From positions 330,912,651-330,976,650 of the forward strand of contig NC_092874.1 of NCBI RefSeq assembly GCF_028372415.1: DNA of 64,000 bases, given 5' to 3'. A program made the translations under genes and the position numbers. The notes under the pieces are model-generated. The model saw only the letters and a list, made by a program, of their open reading frames with translations, did not search any database and was not told where the DNA came from. Source of the stretch: Notamacropus eugenii. Taxonomy: Eukaryota > Chordata > Mammalia > Diprotodontia > Macropodidae. The stretch's first letter is position 1. Each line of letters starts with the position of its first letter. Below, piece after piece: positions 45,300 through 57,435 of the stretch.

Positions 45300-46345
45300 T
45301 GACTTCAAGGTTTTTTCATTCTGTGATAGCTGATTCTCTGCATTTTTTTGAGGGAAGGGAAAGGAGGAGAAACTTGCTATAAAGATTTTTCCTGATTACT
45401 TGTTTCCCTTCTAATTGTGATAGCACTAGATTTGTTTATATAAAATCTTTTGAATCATATTTAATCTAAATTGTCCATTTTATTTTAGGTGATCCTTTCA
45501 ATCACTTGTTTAGTTATAAACTATTCTGCTATCCTCAGTTCCAAAAGTTAATTTCTTCCTTGCTCCCCTAATTTGTTTTTGGAGTGACTTTGTATCTAAG
45601 TAGTATATCCCATTTGAAGCTTATCTTGGTGTAGGCTTTGAGGTGTTGATCTAAACCTAAATTCTGCCAAGCTGCCAGTTTTCACAGCAGTTTTGGTCAA
45701 ATAGTGAATGCTTCCTCCAGTAACTTGGGTCTTTGAGTTTAGCAAACGCTATACTACTGTGTTTATTTTCTTTCATATATCTGTTGTATTTCTAATTTGT
45801 TTACTGATTGCTTCTTTTTAAACAAACCTTTTTAAAGATTACTGCTTTGTTTGAGATCAGATACTGATAGACCCATTTTTCCTCCCCATTTTTAAAATTA
45901 AAACTCTTAAGATTCTTGAACTCCATATGAATTTTATTATTTTTCTAGGTCTATAAAAATATCCCTTTGGGAGTCTGGTGTAACACTAATTAAGCCACTT
46001 TAGGTAATATTATCATTTTTATTATATTGGCTTGAGTTGTTTGTTGTTCAGTCATATCTTACTCTTCATGACTCCATTTTGGAATTTTCTTGGCAAACAT
46101 ACCAGAGCAGTCTGCCATTTACTGCTCAAGATCATTTAAGAAATGAGAAACTGAAGCAAACAGCATTAAATGACTTGCCCAGGGACTCACAGCTAGTGTC
46201 TGAGACCAGATTTGAACTTATGAAGATGAATCTGCCTCATTTCAAGTCCAGTGCTCTATCCACTGTGTCACCTAGATGCCTTGGCTTGACCAATGATCAA
46301 TTAATGTATCTCCATTGTGTAAGTAGTTCCCTAATAGGATCAAAA
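45300..46345 (-). mobile_element. L1 ORF2 fragment, antisense, split by a SINE
   Basis: Antisense L1 ORF2 coding sequence: GGTCAAATAGTGAATGCTTC, GGGTCTTTGAGTTTAGCAAA, CTCTTAAGATTCTTGAACTC, TCCCTTTGGGAGTCTGGTG and ATTATCATTTTTATTATATT. After the SINE at 46036-46280 it resumes with ATGATCAATTAATGTATCTC. Many stops. Confidence 0.75.
46027..46289 (-). mobile_element. tRNA-headed marsupial SINE nested in L1
   Basis: Body 46036-46280, flanked by a perfect 9-bp duplication TTGGCTTGA at 46027-46035 and 46281-46289. Core blocks: CATGACTCCATTTTGGAATT, GACTTGCCCAGGGACTCACA, CTCTATCCACTGTGTCACCT. Confidence 0.92.
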
Positions 46346-47110
46346 ATCTAGATCAACTCCCTCATTTTATAGATCATGAATATGAGGCGCAGAAAAGTTA
46401 GAGGGTGGATTGAGGAGAAGAGACTACCAACTCCATTGCCTTGGGTTGGTTCTTCCCGTAAAGTCAGGGTGATACAAAAAGAGCAGACAGGCTGGAGCAG
46501 AAATTACAACGCACTTAGCTGGGCAGAAATCTGAATAGTGAAGAACTAGAGCAGGTCCTTATCCTAGAATCTATAAACAAAAAAAAAGTCTCTAAACTGT
46601 GTTCCTCTGTAAACCTGTGCATTTTTATCTTATCCACTTAAAAATATTATTCTTTGAAGAGTCCCATAGTTTTCACCAGATTGTCAAAGGGGTGGATGAC
46701 AAAAATGGTTCAGAATCTCCAATCTGGAGGGAGGGATGGCAGGTATGACAGGGACCTCTCTCTCCTTCTAGGTCTGCATTGGGCTCCCTTCTATGGCTCT
46801 ACTACTAGAGAAACCACAAGGAGTAAAAATGAACAAGTCATGCTGATAATAAGCTGTAAGTTAGGATCACAGGTTCTAGCCAGCAATTAGTGGAGATCAA
46901 AGAAAAATAGACTCAGGAGGAATCATAATTCTCCCTCTGTTAGACAATGAACAGAATCACTTTGGGGTTGCCTGCTCAGTGTAGGAGATATTTGCCTACT
47001 TCAGTGTAGTAACATTTGGCTGGAGTTATTGGACAGACACATCTAAGTGTAAGCTCTTAAACAGCTTTCCTAGAACTTCTGGGTTGTGATGATGCCTATA
47101 AAGGCAATTC
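46346..47110. other. Mostly unassigned; a MIR-like scrap at the start
   Basis: 46346-46400 resembles an antisense MIR core. The rest holds short frames only. Confidence 0.4.
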
Positions 47111-47362
47111 CCAGCTGGGCTGTACGGTAGGTAAAGCACGGCACCTAAAATCAGAAAGACCTGAGTTCAAATCTAGCCTCAGGCACTTACTAGTTGTGTA
47201 AGCTTGGGCATGTCACTTAACTTCTGTCTCCCTCAGTTCCCTCATTTGTAAAGTGGGAATGATGATAGCACCTACCTACCAGATCAAATGAAGCAATTTA
47301 TATATAGTAATATAGTATGAAGTAATATTTATACAGAGTAGGTATTTAATAAATGCTTATTC
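47111..47362 (+). mobile_element. tRNA-headed SINE with MIR-like tail
   Basis: CAGAAAGACCTGAGTTCAAA, GGGCATGTCACTTAACTTCT, CCTCATTTGTAAAGTGGGAA and GTATTTAATAAATGCTTATT. Confidence 0.85.
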
Positions 47363-47539
47363 CTTCCCTATACAGTTTTTGGACTAGTTGACTCTGGGAA
47401 GAGTTGTTGGTGTGTGATCCACATAGTAGCTGTTTTATTATACTTTATTTTATTTCTTTGAATACAACTAAACAATTAGATACAGCCCAATCATCCTTAT
47501 GTGGTCAACTTCATCGTGTAATGAGATCTGTTGAAATTT

Positions 47540-47815
47540 ATTTTTGTACGAGCTCTTCCCCATCTCTCTCCCTCATCTTCCCCTCTGCCTTCTGGAACCC
47601 TTAACTCCTTCAAGGACTCAGTCGAATTAGTACTTCCTTTAGGAGACCTTTCCTGATTCCCCTAATACCTGGACCACCAAAATCACTTTGCACTTATTGT
47701 ATGTCTAACTGTATTTGTCTGTGAAAATTTTGTATTTCCCCACTAGCATGAGCTTCTGGGGGGCAGAGATTGGTTCATTTTTATATTTGTATTCCTAGAA
47801 GAGAGAAAAAGGAAT
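47540..47815 (+). mobile_element. L2 LINE 3' end
   Basis: AGACCTTTCCTGATTCCCC, CACTTTGCACTTATTGTATG, TTTGTATTTCCCCACTAGC and a GGGCAGAGATTGGTTC block. Confidence 0.7.
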
Positions 47816-47999
47816 TTTAGAGCTGAATCTTGGAGCATCATGATATTAAACTAAATTCAATGAGATTTTATTAAAAGACCTTAAATTAGGGGGAGAGAGG
47901 CAGCATGAGAAAATGGCCAGAGAACAAGCCTTGGAATCAAAAAGACCTTGGTTCTGGTCAAACCTTTATCGTGTGTTGAATCACACAGGGTACCATGTT

Positions 48000-48150
48000 G
48001 TCCTCACTGCCCTATTATGTATTTCTTTACATTCATATACCACAACTTGTTCAGCCATTTCCCAGTTGATGGGCATCTCTTAAATTTCCAATTCTTGGTC
48101 ACTACAAAAAGAGCTTCTATAAATATCTTCATACAAATAGGTTCTTTTCC
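48000..48150 (-). mobile_element. L1 ORF2 fragment, antisense
   Basis: CCAGTTGATGGGCATCTCTT, AAATTTCCAATTCTTGGTCA and AAAGAGCTTCTATAAATATC are the reverse complement of the ORF2 end seen at 19395-19500. Confidence 0.75.
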
Positions 48151-48405
48151 TTTTTTTCCCACCACTTACTATCAAACACACTATCACCTTTGATACTTAG
48201 AAAATTCTCATTGCAGATACCAACTGAATAACAAGGTTATGGGAAGCTTGATTACTGTTCCAGACAAAAACTTACTGTTTTCCCCCCATAAACTTTTCAA
48301 AAGTAACACCCAATATAGCTCATGAGCCCTCCCTCACTCTATATTCCCTCTACCCTCAGTGAGCTAGCACAGGTTCTATGATTTATTTTTTGTGCATCAC
48401 AATCC

Positions 48406-48644
48406 TCTCCTCTTGCTGTTGAGTTGTTTCAAACTCTGTGACTGTATTTGGGGTTTTCTTGGCAGAGATAGTAGAGTGGTTTTCCATTTCCTTCTCCAGC
48501 TCAATTTATAGATGAAGAAGCTGAGGCAAACAGTGACTTGCCCAGGGTCACTCAGCTAGTAAGTGTCAGAGGCTGGATTTGAACTCAGGAAGATGAGTTT
48601 TTCTGGCACTCTATCTATTGCACCTGACTGTCCCTTCTCCTCTT
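48406..48644 (-). mobile_element. tRNA-headed marsupial SINE with target duplication
   Basis: Body 48415-48635 with TCTCCTCTT repeated at 48406-48414 and 48636-48644. Core: CTGTGACTGTATTTGGGGTT, CTTGCCCAGGGTCACTCAGC. Confidence 0.88.
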
Positions 48645-50017
48645 ATAAGCCCTTACTAATTTCTTTTATAAGTCAGTCACTTTAAAACAGCAAATGTGCT
48701 GTTGTATGTCAAGGTTCTATCGAAATATTGTTTATTGGTTTGAGGATTGGATAAATGTTAAAGTAATATCAAAAACAACACCTGATGTTAACTTACTAAA
48801 ATAGTATTTTGCAATGCACCAAGAGTCACAGGGAGAGCTGTTTCTTAATGGCGTACATCATGACCTCAGACAAGGATTTGGGGAAGGTTCTTTCAGATGC
48901 TATGAGTGCATTGGGAAGATGTGACTAGGTTACTAAATGATTAGAGGAAACAGACAAAAATCCTACCTGTGGTCTGTAAATCACCTGAAGAGTAGATTCA
49001 TCTAAAATGACTGATGAGAGAAAGTACTTGGGGAATATTTGGAAAATGATCTCTAACCTTTTCTCTGAAGATTAGAACTTGCTTAGGCAGGTTGAAAAAT
49101 TAATAAGTGGAGGAAGTTTGCCAGGAAACTGAGTGGAACAACTGATTAATGAGAACAAAACATGTTGAGGAAAGGCACAGATTTCCCTGACCAAAGGACT
49201 ACACCTGTGTTAAACTAAGACCCTGCTCAGCAACAGTCCCATGTGGTCTTGGGGAAGAACAAATTGAGTTTACAATGGTCAGGAATAGAAAAAAAAGGGA
49301 GGAAAGTATTAGAAACTTTAAAGGAACAACTTTTAGACTTGAGCATAGTCAAAAGTTTGCTAATCCTGAAATCAAATGTGAAGGATACTTACAAAGACCA
49401 GAAAAAAGGGGGAGGGGCTATAAACTGTTTTAGAGAGAATTCTGATCTCCCAAATAGCTAGAATTGGGTTCCAGAAGCAGGTGGAAGTACTTTGTAGTGA
49501 TTTTATCTTCAGTGATTTTTTCCCCGATCAACTACGCAGAAAGCACAAAGCTTATCACATAATTCACTATTCTTGGACCAAAAAAAGCTTAGAGACAATT
49601 TAACAGACTGATAATTTTGCTAAGTTAACCAAATAGTATATTCATTGCAAATCGTTTTTACAAAATGAACCAGCATTTACTGGTAGATAGATGTAAATAA
49701 AGTTCCTAGCTCCATGGTAACATAGATTATCTGTCCCAATTAGAAGGCAGCATTGAAGAATTAAAATGAACTGTTATGTAATAAACAGCTTCTTTACTAT
49801 AAACAGATGTCATTTTTTTTTTATTTAGAACTTGGATGTGAAATAATTTCCATTCAATTCAAAGTCCAGGCCACTCTTTTCATGGTGAAATGTAAATTCA
49901 GTAAACTATATTTGTCCATTTCCAAGAAACATTTTATTAGCAACACCAAATGGAACAGGAATTTCTTAACACAGTTGGCTGTTATTTGTAAGAAAAATAA
50001 TTTATGTACTATGTCAA
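48645..50017. other. Unassigned non-coding DNA
   Basis: No gene recognised. The 72- and 113-residue frames at 49243-49461 and 49807-50148 have no domain; the second runs into a MIR. Confidence 0.4.
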
Positions 50018-50242
50018 GGTTTCAGAGGCTTTACATATATTATCTCCTTTGCACCTCACAAACTTATGAAGAAGGTATTACAGGTTTTATTATCTTCTTG
50101 TTAAAAGTAAGAAAATTGAGACTCAGAAAAATGAAGCGATTTGTCTAATGTTACATAGCTACTAAATGTGAGAAGCAGAATTTGAATTCTTGTCTTCCAG
50201 GCTCCACACATAGCATTGTATCTACTATGCCATACTGCTTTT
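50018..50242 (-). mobile_element. MIR, antisense
   Basis: CCTTTGCACCTCACAAACTT, GAAAATTGAGACTCAGAAAA, TGTCTAATGTTACATAGCTA. Confidence 0.75.
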
Positions 50243-50347
50243 CATGTTCACATGCAGATAGTATGGAATACAGGTAGGGTGATGGTATAGAACTAATGAA
50301 AGTAAAATACTTCTTAAAAAATGTGCAGATCCACATTAGGCCCATAG

Positions 50348-50745
50348 TGTCATAGATCTGGCATTTTGGAAAGGTCTCAAAGGTCATCTAGTTCAACCTT
50401 CTCATTTTACAAAGGAAAAAACTGTTATCTGTGATTTCCATTAGATGGTGGGAGTCCCTTGAGAGCAGAGACTGGTTTTGAGTTTAGGTTTTTATTTTGT
50501 CTTTCTTTGTATCCTTAGTACTTAGTACGGTTCTGGAACATAGTAGTAACTTGACAAATGTTTGTTAATTGACTCAGAGAAATCCCTCTACCATAGCCGA
50601 TCAAATCCATTTATAACTTAGTAGATGAGTTCTAAAATCTTGAGGCACATAGAGATTAATTTGCTCAGGTCACATAAAAAGTAAATATCAATAGTGGGAT
50701 CTGAACTCAGGTCCTCTTAACTTCAGATATACCATAATTATTAGG
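50348..50745. mobile_element. L3-, L2- and MIR-type scraps
   Basis: 50348-50420 (-) L3-like TCAAAGGTCATCTAGTTCAA; 50440-50575 (+) L2-like tail TTGAGAGCAGAGACTGGTTT; 50630-50745 (-) MIR-like GGGATCTGAACTCAGGTCCT. Confidence 0.55.
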
Positions 50746-50772
50746 CAGTGTCCCCTTAATTAAGATAAACTG

Positions 50773-52596
50773 GGGGGGTGGAGCCAAGATTACCAAGTGA
50801 ACACAGGAACTTACTACAGCTCTCCATCCAAACCCAACCAAATACCTGTCAAAAATGATTCAAAATAAATCCTGGAGCTGCAAAACCCACAGAATGATGG
50901 AGTGAAGCAAATATCCAGTCCAAAACAGCCTGGAAGGTCAATGGGAAGTGTCTATGATGATGGACTTGGGGTAGAACATAGTTCAGCATGGGTCACACCA
51001 GCACAGATGAGACCTGAGCACTGATGGGGGGACACTGAATCACTGTCACCTGTGGTGGTTTCCAGACTTCATGATCCCAAAGCACCAAGGACAAATTGGA
51101 GGGTCAATGGAAAAACCTGTTAGACCTGTGTGAGAGAGTAGTGTGGTCTGGCCCCAGCCCCAGGGCAGCAGACAGGGCAGAGGAGCCCACAGCGGTCACA
51201 GTAGCAGCAGCAGCAACTGTTTCTGGAGCTCTAGGCCCACAGATTGTGGGGGAATTGAGTGGTTGACAGTACCTCCCCACCCCCACTGGAAGCAGAGAAC
51301 TACCTTGACAAAGAGCTCAAAAGTCAAGTAAATGGCTGGGGAAATAAGCAAAAACAAGAAAAAGAATCAGACTATAGAATCTTACTTTGATGACAAGGAA
51401 GACAAAAATATACAAACAGAAGACAACAAAGTCAAAGCTCTTGCATCCAAAGCCTCCAAGAAAAATATGAATTTGTCTCAGGCCTCTAGAGCTCAAAAAG
51501 GATTTTGAAAATCAAGACAAGTAGAGCAAAAATTGGGAAGAGAAATGAGAGTGATACAAGAAAATCATGAAAACTGAGCCAGTTGCTTGCTAAAGGGGAC
51601 CCAAAAATGCTGACGCAAATAACACCTTAAAAAATAGACTTTTCCAAATGGAAAGATAATATTTGTAACTCTTGAGACTTTTCTCCCTATTAGGGTAGTT
51701 GGAGGGATTTTGTTTATATAGATATATATTTATCTATCTATATATAGAGAGAATAAGACAGAGAGACAGAGGGCACAGGGTGAAAATTAATATGAAGGGA
51801 TAATATCTAAAAAAAATTAAGGGGTGAGAGAAGAATATATTGGGAGAAGGAGAATGGGAGAACTAGAATTGGGTAAATGATCTCTCACATAAAAGAGGCA
51901 AGAAAAAGCTTTGTTAATGGAGGGGAAGAGGTAGGAGGTAAGAGGGAGAGAGTGAACCTTACTCTCATTGAATTTGGCTTAAGGAGGGAATAATATGCAC
52001 ACTCAATTTGGTATGAAAATTTATCTTACACTACAGGAAAGTCAGGGGGAAGGGGATAAGTGTGGGAGGGAATGATAGAAGGGAAGGCAAATGGAAGGAG
52101 GGTGTAATTAGAAATAAACACTTTTGAAGAGGGATAGGGTCAAAAGAGAAAATAGAATAAATAGGTGGCAGGATAGGATGGAGGATAATATAATTAGTCT
52201 TTCACAAAATGACTGTTATAGAAGTATTCTGCATGACTAAACAGGTATAACCTATATCGAATTGCTTGCCTTCTTAATGGGGGTGGGTGGGGAGGGAGGA
52301 AGGGAGAGAAATTTCAATTCAAAGTCTTAAAAATGAATGTTAATTGTTTTTATATGCAGTTGGGAGCTAAGATGTACAGGCAATGGAGTATAGAAATCTA
52401 TCTTGCCCTACAAGAGAATAGAGGGGAAGGGGATAAGAGAAGGGAGGGGTGTGATAGAAGGGAAGGCAGATTAGGTGAAAGATGCACACTGTCTTGGAGT
52501 GAATGGAGGGGAGAGATGGGGAGAAAATTTGGAACTCAATATCTTGTAGAAGTGAATGTTGAAAACTAAAAATAAATAATGTTAATCAATAAAAAA
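50773..52596 (+). mobile_element. HAL1 copy with most of ORF1 deleted
   Basis: Starts with GGGGGGTGGAGCCAAGATTA, the same L1-type 5' end as the HAL1 at 18138. It has a 5' UTR, the first part of ORF1 (from 51331), then jumps from the coiled-coil region (about 51650) straight to the 3' UTR (GGAAAGATAATATTTGTAAC). The 3' UTR has both tail modules (ATTGCTTGCCTTCTTAATGG near 52261; TCTATCTTGCCCTACAAGAG near 52397) and an A-rich end. Candidate target duplication: AAGATAAACTG (50762-50772) and AAGATTAACAG (52597-52607), 9 of 11 identical. Confidence 0.8.
51331..51650 (+). pseudogene. HAL1 ORF1 pseudogene, N-terminal part only
   Basis: ATG at 51331; the frame begins MAGEISKNKKKNQTIESYFD and ends early at a stop near 51506 after frameshifts. 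Remnants of the coiled coil follow, and the RNA-binding and C-terminal domains are deleted. Its N-terminus shares only the basic TIE.YF-type start with the intact ORF1 at 17451. Confidence 0.8.
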
Positions 52597-52607
52597 AGAT
52601 TAACAGC

Positions 52608-53523
52608 CATATTCCAGGGAATTAAATCTTATATTATGAAATGAAACCCATAAACCCACTAGAAGAAACTTGAGTTTCTATATAGATATGAGTTGACTTG
52701 CATGATCTCTGAGATCTCTTAAAATTCTGAGATTTTCTGATGTTTTATCCTCTTTTCAAGTGAATAAAAATTCCTACTGGGGTAGTACCTGGAAAAACAC
52801 TCAGAGTGTACTTCTCCTACATATGATCAGATGCATCAGTCTAAGAGCCAAATGCATACAACTGGCTGAGATTGTTTTGACTTCTGCTTTCTTAGTTATT
52901 ATGGAAGCCAATACTTTTGGGCACATTTTATATTCAATGCACTTTAATGACTATGACACATGGCACAGTGGAATAAAGAGACCATTTCTAATTGCCCTTG
53001 CAGTTTGCAAATTATTTGAAAGAGCATTACTTTATGAAACTGGATATTAAAAGGTGTGCTTTTTTTTAAAGTGCTCAATGGTTTCAAACTGTTTTCTACA
53101 TTAAAACCAAGGAGTGTGTCATATACCACATTCCACACTGTACACTGGAACCAATTTCATCATGCTTGCATGTGCAAGGTGTGGAAAGAGGCTTAAAATA
53201 AGCTGGATATCATATTTCTCTCAATAACAGAGGTTATAAAAATGCAGTGACGTTAAAACTATATTATGTTCCACATATATATTTTAAGTTATTTATTTAT
53301 TACTTTCCATTTACAAAGCTTGCCCCATGCTTTAAAGAAAAAAAAGGACCTCAGGGCACAGCTACACCTTTTTTTTTTGTTTTTTAAGAAAGAGGAACAA
53401 AATTTAATGAATAAACCTAGTAGCAACTGATGGCCAAGTTCATATAAAGGAAGACAAGCCTCCTTTACATTGAACACAAGCTAGCCAGAATCATCTTACA
53501 TCTGTAAGTCAGTCAACATGCCC
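52608..53523. other. Unassigned non-coding DNA
   Basis: No gene recognised; the 96-residue frame at 52760-53050 has no recognisable domain. Confidence 0.4.
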
Positions 53524-53640
53524 TTAAGATCATAGGATCATACATTTAGGTCTGAAAGGGAATCCCAGGGAAATTTGTAGTGTAACTTTCTCATTATGAA
53601 GGTGAAGACACTAAGGTATGGCAAGGTTCCTCAAGGAGGA
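53524..53640 (-). mobile_element. L3/MIR-type remnant, antisense
   Basis: GATCATACATTTAGGTCTGA and GAAGGTGAAGACACTAAGG. Confidence 0.45.
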
Positions 53641-53824
53641 AAAGATTGAAAGTGGACAAAATACAAAAGAATTTAGCCTTGTTTCACATAGATGATCTGC
53701 CCTGTACAACTAAACATTTCCTCCCAAATAACAATAGGGACAAATAGTACTACATATTTCATCTTCACTGGGCTGCAGTGAGAAGCAATGGACATTGAAA
53801 ACTAGAATATTAAGTCTTCTCCCT

Positions 53825-54170
53825 CAGTAGAATTGTAAGTGCCTTATAGGTAGGGGAAGATTTCATTTTTGTTTTTAAATACCTAGTATTTAGCAGAGGG
53901 CTGTAAGCAAAGCAGATACCTAAAGAGTTTATTGAAATTGAGTGGCACAATGGATTAAGTGCTGGGCCTGGAGTCAGGAAGACATGAGTTCAAATCTGAT
54001 ACTTACTAGCTCTGTGATCCTGGGCAAGTCATTTAACCTGTTTGTCTCAGTTTCCTCAGCTGTATGCCATGAAAATAATAACCTCACAGGGTTGTTAATG
54101 AGATATTTGCAAAGCACTTAGCCCAGTGCCTGACTCATAGTAGGCACTGTATAAATACCCATTCTTTCCT
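53825..54170 (+). mobile_element. L2-type end followed by a tRNA-headed SINE
   Basis: 53825-53935 is L2-tail-like (AGAATTGTAAGTGCCTTATA). 53936-54170 is a SINE (GAGTGGCACAATGGATTAAG, GATCCTGGGCAAGTCATTTA, GTAGGCACTGTATAAATACC). Confidence 0.8.
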
Positions 54171-54868
54171 CTATGGAAAATAAAAAAAGTATTATCAAGG
54201 GTTCAAACAGGACATACATAAAGCTCACCTTTCTTGATTCCAGCCATGCGTGTGAACTTGGGCATGTTAAGGATAAGGAACTCCTTGGCTACTTCTTGCT
54301 GGCCACTTTTGAGATGATGGGACATTCCCTTATTGACCCCTGGGCAGGAGAAGTGATAAGAGAGTTGATCTTTTAAAAAGAAGTGATGCCACTGCAGGAA
54401 TGGAAGTGGAATTATGTAACTCTGAAAGTTCCCATAAGGAAGAAGGGAGAAGAGCACCCTGGTGATCATGCACCTATGAGCTCTTGGCCATTACAGTTCA
54501 GGTATTGCCCGGCTGAGCCTGATTCTGGGGCAAGGGCTACCTTTCCTTTGTTCTTTTCTGGTTGTTGGTGGATGATCATTGATCCTACAGTGAATGGGTC
54601 TAGACTGGTAGCTCATGTCGAGAGTTCAAAAGGTTACGAATGAGGCAACTGAGGCCAAGAGGGATGAAATGAGAGTTGCATAGTAATAGAGGCAGAATTT
54701 AAGCCACATTACTCTGACTCCAAATCCAGTAGTCTTTTTGCTAAACCATAATTACAGTTAACTTTAAAGTACTTGTTTTAAAAACTGTTTTCATCTTTTG
54801 TGGCTTGTATTTCCCTTCATCATAGATTATGATGCACCTTGGATCGGGGGTGTGTGTGTGGTGGGGAG
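54171..54868. other. Unassigned non-coding DNA
   Basis: Overlapping frames of 60-90 residues on both strands without domains. Near 54640-54740 there is a MIR-like scrap (AGGCAACTGAGGCCAAGAGG). Confidence 0.4.
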
Positions 54869-55216
54869 AGACCAAGAGGACAGACAGAGTGAAATGGGAT
54901 TGGGGGGGTGGGGTAAGAGAAAGATAGAGACGGAGAGAGATAGAGACACAGACAGAGGGAAAGAGAGAGAGAGACAGAGAGACAGACAGAGTGAAATGGG
55001 ATTGGGGGGGTGGGGTAAGAGAAAGACAGAGAAAGATAGAGACGGAGAGAGATAGAGACACAGACAGAGGGAAAGAGACACAGACACAGACAGGGAGAGA
55101 GACAGAGAGAGACAGACAGAGACAGACAGACAGACAGGGAGAGAGAGACAGAGAGAAAGTGACAGGAGAAAGAGACAGAAAGAAAGGAAACATAGAGGAG
55201 ACAGACAGACAGAGTC
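54869..55216 (+). repeat. Purine-rich AGAC/AGAG repeat with a 102-bp tandem duplication
   Basis: Mostly AGAC, AGAG and CAGA units. A longer unit containing CAGACAGAGTGAAATGGGAT and a run GGGGGGGTGGGG starts at 54881 and again at 54983. The open frames of 85, 86, 113 and 150 residues here are low-complexity artefacts. Confidence 0.93.
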
Positions 55217-55545
55217 GGGGTGGAGATGAGACTATTGGATCTGTTGCATCTTGGGCATCAGCACGTTTCAGGTGTTATTCTGAAGAAATGAAACTCCGAC
55301 TAAACTGGTACACAGGTGAAAAGGTTACATAATCCTCACAGACACTCTCTCAGACACTCTGAGAGACCCGTAACTGCTGCTGCTGTTAAAAATAAAAACT
55401 GCCAAAGGCTGTGATGACTCATTGTAGGGTTAATGCCTTTCACCTTTTCCACCAGTGGTACAGCCAAAATATTTTTCCACCTTTATGACTCACCTCTTTC
55501 CCAGGCCTGTTAAATTAATAGCAGTTTAAAGCACATAGGCGCGTG

Positions 55546-55578
<33 letters not shown>

Positions 55579-55840
55579 ACACACAACAAGACTGAGGCTA
55601 ATCATTCCACCCCCATGTTTTACCTGACAAACCCAAATTTTTCCCCAGAGGCTCCTGGGGTCCATTTAATTTTCCAACTTAATTGAATCTGGAATTTAGC
55701 ATTCCAATGAAAACTTCTCTTTAAGATGTGTAAGTCTTTTTTTTTTAATTCAGTTATTCATTAAATGAGCATGGAAAAAACATATCTAAGAAATATAGAG
55801 AACCTAAATCTAATAGTTTAAGTTATAGGGGGAAGGGAAC
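55217..55840. other. Unassigned DNA with a (CA)n run
   Basis: 55546-55585 is (CA)n. 55380-55540 resembles no repeat I know and could be single-copy. Confidence 0.4.
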
Positions 55841-56060
55841 CAGCATTTACTAAGCATGAACTATGTGCAGGCACTATACCAAACACTTTACAAATAGGCA
55901 CCTCATTTGATTTTGCAAAGCATGTTCTTTACAACAACTCTGTGATAGTGGGGATGCAAGAAATATTCACATTTCACAGATGAGGAAACTGAGGCTCTTG
56001 TTTTCACCTATCTGTTAAGTGTCAGCACCAAGATTTGAACCATTATCTCTCCTGATTGGG
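55841..56060 (-). mobile_element. MIR, antisense, near full length
   Basis: CAGCATTTACTAAGCATGAA, GATGAGGAAACTGAGGCTCT and CACCAAGATTTGAACC. Confidence 0.8.
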
Positions 56061-56154
56061 CTTTTAAACCATGCTTTGGCTGCAGCAGGTCAGGTTGAGG
56101 TAATCCCATTTAGCTTCACCATTCAAGGCCTTGTGCAGCACAGTTCTGGCCATA

Positions 56155-56460
56155 GAACCAGGAAACCAGGACCCTAAGTCCGTTCTGTACTATCAAATTC
56201 TCTCTGTGGCCTTGGATAACTAACATCCTCTCCCAGGATCTCTTTTCTCATCTGCAAAAACAAGGTGTTAAACCAGCTGATCTCAAAGGTCCCTCACTTC
56301 CATAGAGGAAGAAGAGACATTAGCGATCATGTAGTCCAATCTCCCTGTTGTATAAATGATGAAATGAATGCACAGGAAGGTTAAATGACTTATCCAAGGT
56401 AACACCAGTAAGAATGAAGGGAGGGATTTTAACTGAGGTTTTATAATTTATTGGTCACTG
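56155..56460. mobile_element. MIR (+) and MIR/L3 (-) scraps
   Basis: 56155-56290 (+): CTGTGGCCTTGGATAACTAA, CTCATCTGCAAAAACAAGG. 56290-56460 (-): GATCATGTAGTCCAATCTCC, AATGACTTATCCAAGGTAAC. Confidence 0.55.
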
Positions 56461-56779
56461 AACTTTTCTTTGCCTAAATCTGCCTGCTTGGTTTCATATT
56501 CTAATCTAGCCTTGAAGTACTTTCTCTCCTTTGTCTCTTACTGCTTTCTTAGCTAACTGACTGTGAGCTTTGGACAGATTCACTATCTCATCCAAGGGTC
56601 CTCAATTTGGCCTTTTGACTGAGTCTAAGTTTTACAGAATAAATCCTTTTATTAAGGGAATTTGTTCTGTGAAGTTTGGATTCGGTCATAGGGCCACACT
56701 TGAGGACCTAGAGGGCTATATGTGGCCTCAAGGCCACAGGTTCTCCACCCCTGATCTGGCCCAAATCAGCTTGTAAATC

Positions 56780-57018
56780 ATTGCTGTTGTCATTCAGTTG
56801 TATCCAACTCTCTGTGACCTCATCTGGGGTTTTCTTGGCAAAGACACAGGAACGTCTTGCCGTTCCTTCTCTGGCTCATTTTACAGATAAAGAACTGAAA
56901 TAAACAGGACTAAGTGACCATCCCAGTGTCATACAACCAGTAAGTGTCTGAGGTTAGATTTGAACTCAAGTTGCTCTGACTCCAGAGTTGGCACCCTATC
57001 CACTGGCTACTAGCCACC
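56780..57018 (-). mobile_element. tRNA-headed marsupial SINE, antisense
   Basis: TTGCTGTTGTCATTCAGTTG, CTCTGTGACCTCATCTGGGG ... GGCACCCTATCCACTGGCTA. Confidence 0.9.
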
Positions 57019-57236
57019 AATTTCTTCATATATTTACTGCAACTACACCTTTGCTCCTAATTCATCATGAACTGCTTTACATGGTGGCTTATCATGCTGT
57101 GTGCCCATCTTATCTATCTCCTTAATATGACTGTTAGCACTTTCAGGGTAGCCAATTCTGCTCGAGACTTCTCGGTGTTACATGTGGCAGCTGGAGCAAA
57201 AGCATTTCAAATCACAAGAATGTGCAGTAATACCTG

Positions 57237-57435
57237 TTCATATGTAATATTAATATGTAATATAATTCATATATAGCATGAATATATAATACAATTCACA
57301 TATAACATGAATGTATAATATATAATGCTACCTATTGAACAATTAAGTCTTTTGAGGATGATGTTTTATGTATAATATATAATAATACTATATAGTACAA
57401 TATGAAATTATATAACAACATATATAGTATGTAAA
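57237..57435. repeat. AT-rich TATAATATG-type repeat
   Basis: Degenerate units of ATATGTAATAT, TATAATAC and ATATAGCATGA. Confidence 0.85.

Noticed and set aside
54741..55332. Open frames of 85 to 150 residues
   Set aside because: All derive from the AGAC/AGAG purine repeat; no domain and open on both strands.
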